A stretch of DNA of 64,000 nt from Gibbula magus (lineage: Eukaryota; Mollusca; Gastropoda; Trochida; Trochidae), in the NCBI GenBank assembly GCA_936450465.1, contig OW388302.1:54812959-54876958 (forward strand), written 5' to 3'. The notes under the pieces were generated by a model. The model was not told the origin of the DNA. It made no database searches and saw only the letters and a program-made list of their open reading frames with translations. Both the position numbers and the translations under genes were made by a program. This document shows, in pieces, positions 13,601 through 23,544 of the stretch; position 1 is the first letter of the stretch, and every line of letters begins with the position of its first letter.

Positions 13601-16600
13601 CTCTCCTCAATGTCCTCCATCAGTATTCCTCCCCGTCCGTACAGATCTAACTACACCAGAAAGCAGCTACAAACCTTGAAGACCTTAGGAGCATCAGGCA
13701 GACTCTCCTCAATGTCCTCCATCAGTATACCTCCCCGTCCGTGTAAATCTAACCACACCAGAAAGCAGTTACAAACCTTGAAGACCTTAGGAGCATCAGG
13801 CAGACTCTCCTCAATGTCCTCCATCAGTATACCTCCCCGTCCGTGCAAATCTAACTACACCAGAAAGCAGCTACAAACCTTGAAGACCTTAGAAGCATCA
13901 GGCAGACTCTCCTCAATGTCCTCCATCAGTATTCCTCCCCGTCCGTACAGATCTAACTACACCAGAAAGCAGCTACAAACCTTGAAGACCTTAGGAGCAT
14001 CAGGCAGACTCTCCTCAATGTCCTCCATCAGTATTCCTCCCCGTCTGTGCAGATCTAACTACACCAGAAAGCAGCTACAAACCTTGAAGACCTTAGAAGC
14101 ATCAGGCAGACTCTCCTCAATGTCCTCCATCAGTATTCCTCCCCGTCTGTGCAAATCTAACCACACCAGAAAGCAGCTACAAACCTTGAAGACCTTAGGA
14201 GCATCAGGCAGACTCTCCTCAATGTCCTCCATCAGTATTCCTCCCCGTCCGTGCAGATCTAACTACACCAGAAAGCAGCTACAAACCTTGAAGACCTTAG
14301 GAGCATCAGGCAGACTCTCCTCAATGTCCTCCATCAGTATTCCTCCCCGTCCGTACAGATCTAACTACACCAGAAAGCAGCTACAAACCTTGAAGACCTT
14401 AGGAGCATCAGGCAGACTCTCCTCAATGTCCTCCATCAGTATACCTCCCCGTCCGTGCAAATCTAACCACACCAGAAAGCAGCTACAAACCTTGAAGACC
14501 TTAGGAGCATCAGGCAGACTCTCCTCAATGTCCTCCATCAGTATACCTCCCCGTCCGTGCAAATCTAACTACACCAGAAAGCAGCTACAAACCTTGAAGA
14601 CCTTAGGAGCATCAGGCAGACTCTCCTCAATGTCCTCCATCAGTATTCCTCCCCGTCCGTACAGATCTAACTACACCAGAAAGCAGCTACAAACCTTGAA
14701 GACCTTAGGAGCATCAGGCAGACTCTCCTCAATGTCCTCCATCAGTATTCCTCCCCGTCTGTGCAGATCTAACTACACCAGAAAGCAGCTACAAACCTTG
14801 AAGACCTTAGAAGCATCAGGCAGACTCTCCTCAATGTCCTCCATCAGTATTCCTCCCCGTCTGTGCAAATCTAACCACACCAGAAAGCAGCTACAAACCT
14901 TGAAGACCTTAGGAGCATCAGGCAGACTCTCCTCAATGTCCTCCATCAGTATTCCTCCCCGTCCGTACAGATCTAACTACACCAGAAAGCAGCTACAAAC
15001 CTTGAAGACCTTAGGAGCATCAGGCAGACTCTCCTCAATGTCCTCCATCAGTATTCCTCCCCGTCCGTGCAAATCTAACCACACCAGAAAGCAGCTACAA
15101 ACCTTGAAGACCTTAGGAGCATCAGGCAGACTCTCCTCAATGTCCTCCATCAGTATTCCTCCCCGCCCGTACAGATCTAACTACACCAGAAAGCAGCTAC
15201 AAACCTTGAAGACCTTAGGAGCATCAGGCAGACTCTCCTCAATGTCCTCCATCAGTATTCCTCCCCGTCCGTAAAAGATCTAACCACACCAGAAAGCAGC
15301 TACAAACCTTGAAGACCTTAGGAGCATCAGGCAGACTCTCCTCAATGTCCTCCATCAGTATTCCTCCCGGTCCGTAAAAGATCTAACCACACCAGAAAGC
15401 AGCTACAAACCTTGAAGACCTTAGGAGCATCAGGCAGACTCTCCTCAATGTCCTCCATCAGTATTCCTCCCCGTCCGTGCAGATCGTAACTCTTGAGTAG
15501 CTTCATCAGAGACTTGCGGTCTCGAACTTCATACTTTGGCTTGAAGAGAAACTTCTTGATATTCCCACACTCTACCACTTTCACTTTAGGGTTGCTCAGT
15601 AACGCCTGTAAACCGAAGAAAATTATACAGTCTTAGCAGAAGGAACTACAAAGTATACACTCACTTAAAAACCAAAACAAGGATAAGGTTGACTAGGGGA
15701 CATGTTGGACGAGTTATTCAAGGCATCAGGCGGGCAGACTACGAATGTGGGTTGGAAGCTTGTGAATGAAGTGTCACTGCTGTCCCATGTAACTTTTAAC
15801 TTTTAACCCAAATTTTCATTTTAGTTAAATATTTATATTGTTTGTTGTGTGATTGAACGGGATTTGCGCTAAATCAATCAATGAATGTGCACTGCTCAAG
15901 TGACGGACCTCTGTCTGGAGCCAGTATCTCATACGACTTCCGATGTCCAATTGGTTTGTCTCGTCCAGAACTTCCTCGATGTCGAGTGGGTCAGTCTCTC
16001 CGTTCTGGTGTCGGATCTGAAGCATGCAACATAATACATCCACAGTTATTTTCCATTTTGATATTGCTAAACCTCCTTTGGATACCAATAAGCATGTTCA
16101 TCCAAATTCCTTTGACAGTTGTAACATAACTTTAATATAATATTTTAAATCCAAAAATCTTAACTTTGACTCGCAACAACTATCTTATGGAGGAAATAAG
16201 TACCCCACTGAGGACTTTCTGTGAGAAAGAAAGCACTTTGTACATGGATATTACAATGTAAAAGCTCAATGTACTGAAATCCATTACCCAAATTGCATGC
16301 TCATCTTGTGGCACTTTTTTTTGGATGACAATGATCATCATTTGATTACAGCAAGAATAGACTTAACCAAAGAATTTAATATCACCTTCATATGTTTAAC
16401 AATCTTGGCAAGGACTCCGAACTTGAACTGTGAGCTTCCCTGTGCTGTCTTGTAATTAAGCGGTGCCGAAGCTGAAGAGAAGAATTTACAGGAATATTAA
16501 TAATCATTTTAATAAACATTTAATATAAATGTTTCAGATAATATGTAACAGAAATAAGAACATCATTGCAATTGAGAATTTCTTAAATTTGAGACTTAAG

Positions 16601-19600
16601 GATGTCCGCTCCTTCCGGTTGAACTTCAAAAATGAAATATGATGAAGCAAAGCTTTTTTGTCATTTTTATTTACTTCATGATATTCCACATCGCCTAGAT
16701 ACTTTTAAAAAGCAAATAATGAAAATGTGACTTTAGAACCCCTAAAAAGTGCTTAAACAGCATAAATGGCCTAAATTTGACTAAAAAGGGAGGTTTTCAG
16801 GTACATTTTGTGTCAAAGCTTAAAAAAACCCACACTACCATATATATTTTTTCATCGATTTCGATAGGGGAACATGAACTTTGTAACATATCAAAAAAGG
16901 AAAAAAAGTTTAATACTAGAAATGTAGTATTTTAAAGTTTTTAGCACTTTATTTCTCATTTTCCCATAGACTCCCATGTTAAAATAGTACTTCTTACAGG
17001 CGTCATATCTCGAAAAAACCTACACTACCCCCTATTTTTTAATGCTGATTTTTCAATCATATACTTTGATCTTTTAAAAAATATAAGTTAGAAAAAAGTT
17101 TAATTCTATAAATTTGAGGAGTGAACATCCTTAAAAATGCCTACCTCGGTTCAGCATTCAGTGCGGGTAACGAAACACACCACCACAAAACTCAATATAC
17201 GCTATACGGGATTGTGGATTCGAACAGCTTAACCACCCACCCTACAGCCCAGACCTAGCCCCCAGTGACTACTTCCTGTTCAGAAACCTGAAATCCGCCC
17301 TACTTCGAAGGCACTTCCGGGAAAACAGCATAAATGGCCTAAATTTGACTAAAAAGGGAGGTTTTCAGGTACATTTTGTGTCAAAGCTTAAAAAAACCCA
17401 CACTACCATATATATTTTTTCATCGATTTCGATAGGGGAACATGAACTTTGTAACATATCAAAAAAGGAAAAAAAGTTTAATACTAGAAATGTAGTATTT
17501 TAAAGTTTTTAGCACTTTATTTCTCATTTTCCCATAGACTCCCATGTTAAAATTGTACTTCTTACAGGCGTCATATCTCGAAAAAACCTACACTACCCCC
17601 TATTTTTTAATGCTGATTTTTCAATCATATACTTTGATCTTTTAAAAAATATAAGTTAGAAAAAAAGTTTAATTCTATAAATTTGAGGAGCAAACATCCT
17701 TAAAAATGCCTACCTCGGTTCAGCATTCAGTGCGGGTAACGAAACACACCACCACAAAACTCAATATACGCTATACGGGATTGTGGATTCGAACAGCTTA
17801 ACCACCCACCCTACAGCCCAGACCTAGCCCCCAGTGACTACTTCCTGTTCAGAAACCTGAAATCCGCCCTACTTGGAAGGCACTTCCGGGATGACGAAGA
17901 CGTCAAAGCTGCCACAGAGGCGTGGTTAGGGGGGCAAACGGAAGACTTCTACAAAAGCGGCATCAAAAGTCTTAAAGAGAAATGGAATAAGTGTATTGAG
18001 GTGAAGGGTAACTATATTGAAAAATAAAAGTAAAAAATAGAGCCATGGGCTCTGTAGCTCATCAGGATTTGATTTATTATCTAAGGTTGAATATCTAAGT
18101 TATCTCAAGTAATACATTGTTAACAAGCAAAAAATAGGTTTTTAGATCATGACCCCTGTGACCCCATTTGGAGTCACGGGGTCATGAAATCTACAATTTA
18201 GAATCCCCATTGGCCAAGGAGTCTGCACACAACTTTTCAGCTCTCTAGAGCTTTTGGAACTTGAGAAGAAGATATGATAATAGGTTTTTAAAGATGTGAC
18301 CCCATTGACCCCATTTGGGGTCACGGAGTCACAAAATCTACAATTTAGAATCCCCATGGGCCAAGGAGTCTGCACACAACTTTTCAGCTCTCTAGACCTT
18401 TTGGAACTGGAGAAGAAGATGAAAATAGGTTTTTAAGGATGTGACCCCATTGACCCCATTTGGGGTCACGGGGTCACGAAATCTACAATTTAGAATCCCC
18501 ATTGGCCAAGGAGTATGCACACAACTTTTCACTCTCTAGACCTTTGGAACTGGAGAAGAAGATGAAAATAGGTTTTTAAGGATGTGACCCGTGACCCCAT
18601 TTAGGGTCACAGGGTCACGAAATCTACAATTTAGAATCCCAATGGGCCAAGGAGTCTGCACACAACTTTTCAGCTCTCTAGAACTTTTGGAACTGGAGAA
18701 GAAGATGAAAATAGGTATCTAAGGATGTGACCCCTGTGACCCCATTTGGGGTCATGGGGTCAAGAGATCTACAATTTAGAATCCCCATGGGCCAAGGAGT
18801 CTGCACAAAATTTTTCAGCTCTCTAGACCTTTTGGAACTGGAGAAGAAGATGAAAATAGGTTTTTAAGGATGTGACCCCTGAGACCCCATTTGGGGTCAC
18901 GGGGTCACGAAATCTACAATTTAGAATCCCCATGGGCCAAGGAGTATGCACACAACTTTTCAGCTCTCTAGAACTTTTGGAACTGGAGAAGAAGATGAAA
19001 ATAGGTTTCTAAGGATGTGACCCCTGTGACCCCATTTGGGGTCATGGGGTCACGAGATCTACAATTTAGAATCCCCATGGGCCAAGGAGTCTTTACACAA
19101 CTTTTCAGCTCTCTAGACCTTTTGGAACTGGAGAAGAAGATGAAAATAGGTTTTTAAGGATGTGACCCCTGTGACCCCATTTGGGGTCATGGGGTCACGA
19201 AATCTACAATTTAGAATCCCCATTGGCCAAGGAGTCTGCACATAAAATTTCAGCTCTGTAGAGTCATTGGTTCTGGAGAAGAAGTCGAAAAAGTGAAAAG
19301 TTTACGGATGGACGGACGGATGGACGGACGGACGGATGGACGGATGAGCTAAAAATTGACTACGCGAGTTGGTTTTATATTGAAGTTGCAACACTTATTG
19401 AACGCCCCTCGTACATCAACTGAATCAGTTGAACGAGTAATCTCCTAAACTGTATATATAATAGTACGGTAGTGAGAATAATCAATACATCCCGTCCGTT
19501 ACATATTGTGAAATACTGAAGATGATACTGAGCACTACATTTTCTGCAACTTCGATGCTGAAACACTTACACTTTGGTTTTGGCTCCGAAGATTTGATCT

Positions 19601-19721
19601 TTTGTTTCTTTGATTTGTGTTCGTTCTCATCTTTCGACTTGTGCTTCCTCTTCTCCACTGACGGTTGAGCTTTAGCTCTCTGTAAAAACTTGTTCCGCTC
19701 TTTCAAAAGTTCAGGATCCAT
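4519..19721 (-). CDS. GTF2E2: Transcription initiation factor IIE subunit beta (complete gene, 7 coding exons)
   Basis: TFIIE beta pairs with TFIIE alpha, binds promoter DNA in the RNA polymerase II pre-initiation complex and helps recruit and regulate TFIIH. I joined seven minus-strand exons at GT-AG sites: 19571-19721, 16386-16471, 15909-16016, 15411-15605, 8645-8741, 5111-5226 and 4519-4638. They total 873 bp: 290 codons plus TGA. Phases agree at every junction, and the length is close to the roughly 291-residue animal protein. Recognisable segments are the start [12 protein letters not shown], then [81 protein letters not shown] and the basic C-terminus [15 protein letters not shown]. These cover the Lys/Ser-rich N-tail, the tandem winged helices and the C-terminal basic region. 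A possible 5'UTR acceptor (TTCTAATAG) lies 4 bp upstream of the ATG. Introns are heavily loaded with repeats, most unusually at the exon 4/intron 4 boundary. The gene looks intact. Confidence 0.95.
5111..5226 (-). CDS. GTF2E2: GTF2E2 coding exon 6
   Basis: 116 bp, residues 213 (split Glu) to 251. The acceptor is TGACCAG and the donor GTGAGT. Encodes [20 protein letters not shown] then [18 protein letters not shown]. The FQK.WRSV and GI.SMQ..GPK motifs are characteristic of TFIIE beta. Confidence 0.94.
5401..5515. repeat. Near-perfect 50-bp-arm hairpin in intron 5
   Basis: CCTGGACCCATATTT begins the left arm and AAATATGGGTCCAGG ends the right arm. The inner arms (TTAGTGCTAAGATAGTCGTA and its reverse complement) match exactly. 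The loop is about 16 bp. It is a compact foldback element; related inner sequence (GCTAAGATAGTC) occurs near 4409. Confidence 0.9.
6505..6553. repeat. Short hairpin with GGGAGATAA motif
   Basis: GTAAGGGGAGATAACTCTT on the left faces AAGAGCTCATTATCTCCCTT on the right in inverted orientation. I recognise this motif as common in molluscan repeats; that is weak support for the taxonomic call. Confidence 0.55.
6563..7333. mobile_element. MITE with about 150-bp terminal inverted repeats (intron 5)
   Basis: Left TIR 6565-6715 starts TGCATAGGGGCGTGTATAGC; right TIR about 7185-7333 ends CGATACACGCCCCTGTGCAT. The arms match over about 150 bp with small differences, including AAGGGATGTAACGACGAAAC inverted on the right. 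The roughly 470-bp centre encodes nothing. Its right end abuts the truncated LINE, so one may have inserted beside the other. No clear target-site duplication could be defined. Confidence 0.85.
7340..8062 (+). mobile_element. 5'-truncated LINE (L2/CR1-like), C-terminal RT part
   Basis: An open frame over 7383-7976 encodes the C-terminal part of a non-LTR retrotransposon reverse transcriptase: [20 protein letters not shown], then the [10 protein letters not shown] segment, LKELHWLPV and a final WNNLPQEI...[10 protein letters not shown]. These motifs are typical of the region after the RT fingers and palm in L2/CR1/jockey-type elements. The 3' tail ends GGCGCTATATAAGTGGAC followed by (ATT)n, as in L2-like elements. 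The catalytic RT core, endonuclease and 5' half are absent. It is inserted in intron 5 opposite to GTF2E2. The frame is open, which suggests a fairly recent insertion. Confidence 0.85.
8645..8741 (-). CDS. GTF2E2: GTF2E2 coding exon 5
   Basis: 97 bp, residues 181-212 plus one base. The acceptor is ATTTTTCAG and the donor GTATGG. Encodes [20 protein letters not shown] and [12 protein letters not shown] in the second winged helix. It lies beyond the minisatellite, about 6.7 kb from exon 4. Confidence 0.94.
8962..15486. repeat. 102-bp minisatellite derived from the GTF2E2 exon 4/intron 4 junction, about 64 copies
   Basis: Head-to-tail 102-bp units. Read on the minus strand, each unit holds 72 bp of exon 4 (24 codons, [20 protein letters not shown]) and 30 bp of intron 4 starting with the donor GTTTGT. 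Unit variants (TAACTAC/TAACCAC, CCGTAC/CCGTGC/CTGTGC, TATTCCT/TATACCT, TTAGGAG/TTAGAAG) recur in fixed order, giving higher-order repeats. A few units carry an extra base (CCGTAAAAGATC at about 10577, 12719, 15271 and 15374). The leftmost unit (8962) is divergent, and a decayed trace (GTTACAAACCCTGAAG) is at about 8826. The right end runs directly into exon 4. Confidence 0.97.
15411..15605 (-). CDS. GTF2E2: GTF2E2 coding exon 4 (parent of the 102-bp array)
   Basis: 195 bp, residues 116-180, phase 0 on both sides. The acceptor is GGTTTACAG and the donor GTTTGT. Encodes the end of the first winged helix and the start of the second, including [20 protein letters not shown] and [20 protein letters not shown]. 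The last 72 bp (residues 157-180) together with the first 30 bp of intron 4 form the unit that is tandemly amplified downstream. Splicing at this first donor gives a normal-length protein. Reading past it gives a frameshift and a stop at 15342, because the next unit carries one extra base. Confidence 0.93.
15606..15908 (-). other. GTF2E2 intron 3
   Basis: A 303-bp intron with GTCCGT donor and TTTACAG acceptor. I see no repeats or other features in it. Confidence 0.85.
15909..16016 (-). CDS. GTF2E2: GTF2E2 coding exon 3
   Basis: 108 bp, residues 80-115, phase 0 on both sides. Encodes [20 protein letters not shown] then [16 protein letters not shown]. This is the core of the first winged helix and is strongly recognisable against animal TFIIE beta. 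The acceptor is GCTTCAG and the donor GTCCGT. Confidence 0.95.
16386..16471 (-). CDS. GTF2E2: GTF2E2 coding exon 2
   Basis: 86 bp, residues 51-79. The acceptor is TCTTCTCTTCAG and the donor GTGATA. Encodes [18 protein letters not shown] and [10 protein letters not shown], the start of the first winged helix. The T/CT split serine codon joins it in phase to exon 1. Confidence 0.93.
16756..17891. repeat. Tandem duplication, about 568-bp period, two copies
   Basis: The sequence from AACAGCATAAATGGCCTAAA (16756) through a mariner fragment to CACTTCCGGGA (about 17321) is repeated immediately at 17324-17891. The copies are nearly identical (TCGAAGG versus TGGAAGG; GTGAACATCC versus CAAACATCC). The first copy is cut inside the transposase, and only the second continues to its stop codon. 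It lies in GTF2E2 intron 1. Confidence 0.9.
17172..17323 (+). pseudogene. Mariner transposase fragment, duplicated copy
   Basis: Encodes [20 protein letters not shown] and [18 protein letters not shown], a piece of mariner transposase around the third catalytic Asp (SPDLAPSD). It stops at the 568-bp duplication breakpoint. Confidence 0.85.
17745..18027 (+). pseudogene. Mariner transposase C-terminal fragment
   Basis: Open to a TAA at 18025-18027. Encodes [20 protein letters not shown], then [16 protein letters not shown] and a tail ending [12 protein letters not shown]. These are the hallmarks of the C-terminal third of a mariner (DDD-type) transposase, including the SPDLAPSD catalytic Asp. 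The first two catalytic Asps and the helix-turn-helix domain are missing, so it is dead. It lies in intron 1, opposite in orientation to GTF2E2. Confidence 0.9.
18028..19350. repeat. Dispersed repeat containing a 145-bp tandem array (8 copies)
   Basis: Starts with AATAGAGCCATGGGCTCTGT, as at 1905. From about 18135 to 19290 a unit of about 145 bp is repeated eight times: the conserved TACAATTTAGAATCC occurs at about 18192, 18339, 18487, 18627, 18772, 18917, 19062 and 19206. Each unit carries a GACCCCATTTGGGGTC palindrome and GGAGAAGAAGATGAAAATAG. The end is GTGAAAAGTTTACGGATGGA plus a (GGAC)n stretch and GAGCTAAAAATTGA. Confidence 0.88.
19306..19346. repeat. (GGAC)n/(GGAT)n microsatellite
   Basis: About ten tetranucleotide repeats at the end of the dispersed repeat, about 220 bp from exon 1 of GTF2E2. 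Confidence 0.9.
19571..19721 (-). CDS. GTF2E2: GTF2E2 coding exon 1
   Basis: Encodes residues 1-50 plus one base. Begins [20 protein letters not shown] and continues as a Lys/Ser-rich tail, as in other animal TFIIE beta proteins. The donor is a consensus GTAAGT at 19570. The start is fixed by the conserved MDP..L.ER N-terminus. Confidence 0.93.
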
Positions 19722-19729
19722 CACGCTAT

Positions 19730-22445
19730 TAGAATATAAAAACCATAAAGGGTCAGAAAAAAAAGAAATATTATCATGATTTATTGAATATTGGAAAACA
19801 CAAGGAACATGTTGCTGTTTCAAAATGGGTCTATGGAAACATGGGAAAGTTGCACACATCTCAGCCAGAATGAAAATCTATTGAACCATGTTCACTCGTC
19901 AATCAGGTGGAGAATCACATCATTTAATTACAAGAAGGAGTTGGCATATGCAGTGGGAAGCATTTTAACAGCAGATTTAACAGGAAAATCCATCTTCCAG
20001 CCGATTTTATCAAAACATCTCTGACCCAATATAATGGATATTCAGTTTCTTGATTCAGACAGTAAATATTGGTTAAATCAACTCGGATATAATGATTCAC
20101 CGGCACGGTCCCACCCACATTGCCAGACAATGACTTAAATCACTAAAGTGAGCCACAAAAAACTTGCAGGTTCTTAAACCTTGGATGTTAACTGCTAATC
20201 AACATTAGTGGTAGTGATTATGTTGTATTTGGCAATGAGTGTAACATTGAGCTCTACTGTTAAGTTGTTAATAGAGTGGAAGCAATAAAAATGAAGCATG
20301 TTTAAATGGGAGACAGTTGTGATGCATTGTTAATACTTTCTTATTTTTATTGACTGTCATTTGAAATTAGCCACGTCAAGCTACTAAATGCAAGTGTTAT
20401 GCAGTGATGGCCAGGGAAAAAGAAATCCCAAAGAAACTTTTGAGACATTATATTCGCATGTCAACGATCAAATAATTGTACTTTCAAATGTATGATTGAT
20501 TTGAATTGGTTGATGTTTGATTTCAACATGAAGATGATTTCAATAAATGTTGGGGGAAAAAAAAGAGTTTGTGTCTTATTAAATGCACCTGAAATATATA
20601 GTAATAAACTAGTTAGCTGGACAATTTCAGAAGAAAGAAAAAATGTGTCTGGCTAAAAGGGTTCTCACTGTACTTCAAAATGTTGTGTTTCTTCAAAATA
20701 TAGAAATTGTTTTCAGAAAAATCTTGTTTTCTGTTGAATTTGTTGAGAAACAGTGAGTGGTCCTCACCATAAATTCACCTTTTTTTTTAGAAGGAACTGA
20801 AATTATATCATGTCCGAAATTGCCATTTTTATTGAAATCAAACTATTTGTCATAATCTTCTTTAGATTATCATGATTATTGGAATCTGTGATATATCATT
20901 AATAGAAATTCTAAACAAATAATTTGGACCTTTATTTGACAGGCCATTTTTTCATGTGACAAAGTTTTGTTTTATAATATGAGAGGTAAAAATGAGAACC
21001 TTTGTGTATATCGCAATTTTATTCTCTTTACTTTCATTATGAGTAAATGCATCATGTCCATTAAAGACGCTGTAGCAAGTTTTTTGCATATTAGGTTTTC
21101 TCAAATTTGCCATTTATTATTAAAGTTTATATAATATTTTGGTACATTACTGGGTAAAATATCTTGATACCCAATTCCGATAAGCATCATAGAAAACAGT
21201 TATCCGTATTCAAAGAATATGCAACGTCTAAAGCGACAGTGATGTGGAACTCTTCAGTGCGAGAGATAGATTTGTCGATCTTATGAGAATTTGAGAGTTC
21301 ATTCAGCAAGATGGTTGACCATTCCATCACTCTACCATATTTAAAACTCTACTCTGAATGTTTAGGTATTGCCACATCAGTCAGATCACTTGAACTACCT
21401 TTGAGTGGCCATTTAAATGTGAACACATTAAAATGGCCGCTTGATGAGAAATGGACTCCCAAGGCTTTTCTGAACCGTGCACATTTGTTTGAGAACTCTT
21501 TTTTTATTGATTTAGGAGTATTATCTAGCCTAAGCCATTGGTAACATTTATTTATATTTTTGTTTTAGTAAGAAAATCATGCTTCAGTGCCTTTAAAACC
21601 AGAAAATCTATCTGTTATTATATCATTAAATCATGAAATATCCCAAACGGGATATTGTTTCAGTGATAAATCTCAGTATTTCATTGCTCATAATATAATA
21701 AATTGAAATATCACAAACTGGATATTGTAGGTCGATCGGGATATGATATCCTATTTACCGATCATTCAGTTTCCCCTATCTGAAAAAGGCTACATAATGT
21801 TTCTAAATTAGTTGAAGAGAGGGGAATGTAGGTGAATCGACACAGAAATACTCTCAATGTTCAGTGTTGTTTTTGAAAATAGTGAGTTACATGTTCATAA
21901 AAAGGTCACAGATTTTTTAATTTCTAAATGGCAAAATAGTGACAATCTACCCAAAATTGACAAAACTCCACATACCGGTAATAAATATCACCAACAGCAA
22001 ATGCCAATGGTAACCAAAATATGGGAGTAATTATCAACTACATTTCACTACCAACCCTTACGCTAGACAAACTAACCCTAAAATATTGTTGAAAGGTATC
22101 CAAGGGTTAACAAAGACCGAAACCTCTGTTGCCCGAATGCTCTCCCTCACACAGCGAGCCACATGCTATCCAATGTGGATGCAGGTAGAATCTCTCTACC
22201 TACAGATATGCAAGAACTAAAGAAAAAAGTCTAACTGGGGTCCAAGGGCTAAAAAGATTTACAAGATTGATGTGCACCACGTAAAATGCAGTCTATACAA
22301 AATTATTGTTGTAAAGCTAATAAGCATGCACTAGTCCTTCCTTCAATTTCTGAAAAAAGTCTTCAGCTTACAACCGCAGACTTTTGGAAATATGAGAGAA
22401 GATCTAGTTATCTGATCTGCTAATGTTCTGTACCACTGTCAGTCT
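19730..22445. other. No gene recognised; probable GTF2E2 5' flank
   Basis: AT-rich with only short open frames of no recognised family. The GTF2E2 promoter or a 5'UTR exon should lie here, but I cannot identify it. Around 21620-21780 there are motifs (GAAATATCCCAAACGGGATA, TGATAAATCTCAGTATTTCA) shared with the MITE at 22446-23243, so part is a related MITE fragment. Confidence 0.5.
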
Positions 22446-23243
22446 GTCACGTTGGTTAGGGAAACCCACTAAACGGGATATCATATCCCAATCGGCGTAC
22501 AATACCTCATATATTATAATAGATTTCATGTTTTTAAACGGACATGGTGCATTTCTGCATAAGGACTGTCATTGGAATAAAGTTGTGATATTCTAAGGTT
22601 CTCATTTATTTACTTTATAAAACAATTGTCACTTGACAAAAATGTTTGCACATAAACTGTCAGTTGAATAAAAGTTAAAAACATTTCTTCCAAATTCTTA
22701 TAAAAAATATATGACATTGTCATCAGATTCCAAACATCTAGTGAAGATTAAAACAAATAGTCTAATTTGAATAAAAGTTTCTATTCATTGACATGATATA
22801 TTTTTCAATAACCTCTAAAAAGGTTATTTTTATCAAGCTTCCTCATTATGTTTAAATAAAGCATTTTTACTACCTCACTCAATGAGATAAATGGTATTAG
22901 TCAAGAAAAGACAGATATCCTCTATATATCACAATCGGGATATATAGAGGATATCTGTCTTTTCTTGACTAATTACGTCCGAAAAGAGTCATTTTCTCGC
23001 TGTACAGCCGCTAGAAACAGCCCGTCACCACAGCAACACTGTGACGCGTGAGTTTTATGACGTCAAATTGTATCAGTCACTGGTCGCAGTGAAAATATAA
23101 GTTATTTTCACTGTAGCTTGATAGATAGTTTATTTCACTGATAAATCCCGGTATTTCATTGCTCGTCATATAATAAAATGAAATATCTCGAAAAAGATAT
23201 AACATAAATAATATCCTGTTCAGTGGGTTTCCCCAACCAGCCT
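22446..23243. mobile_element. MITE with inverted ends and central palindrome
   Basis: The left end reads GTTGGTTAGGGAAACCCACT and the right end AGTGGGTTTCCCCAACCAGC. The inverted ends then continue into GATATCATAT/ATATCCTG. No coding capacity. Contains the 22897-22972 hairpin and a TGACGTCA. Confidence 0.75.
22897..22972. repeat. Near-perfect 34-bp-arm palindrome
   Basis: TTAGTCAAGAAAAGACAGAT on the left is exactly inverted on the right (ATCTGTCTTTTCTTGACTAA). Loop of about 8 bases around CACAATCG. It could extrude as a cruciform and sits in the middle of the MITE. Confidence 0.92.
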
Positions 23244-23544
23244 CAAGCATTTCAACCGGAATTTTCAAAATTAATTTGATCAATAGATGTCTAAACTTTA
23301 ACTGTGACATAAGTTTTGGGCCTTATCTGGTATTAGCCCGGAGCCCGGGTTATTAGTTTTGATTGAATATGCCAACCTGTGAAATGGGGTGTTATGATTG
23401 GTAGCCGGTTGGGTTTAAAAGTAGGAATGGTTTTTTATACGGAAACGGATTTCAAAATTTATTATGGCTCCAGGTCCATTTAATTAGTATGAGTAATAAA
23501 TTAATGGAAATATGGCAATGCTACTTTATAGGTATTTATACATT

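Noticed and set aside
9120..15274. Long plus-strand frames read as a real repeat-protein gene
   Set aside because: They arise from a 102-bp array whose parent is a minus-strand GTF2E2 exon. The composition follows from the antisense of a conserved exon, and there is no promoter, non-repeat domain or exon structure.
8962..15486. CRISPR-like array
   Set aside because: Regular spacing comes from full-length head-to-tail units with no unique spacers, in a eukaryotic intron. The same applies to the 28-bp satellite.
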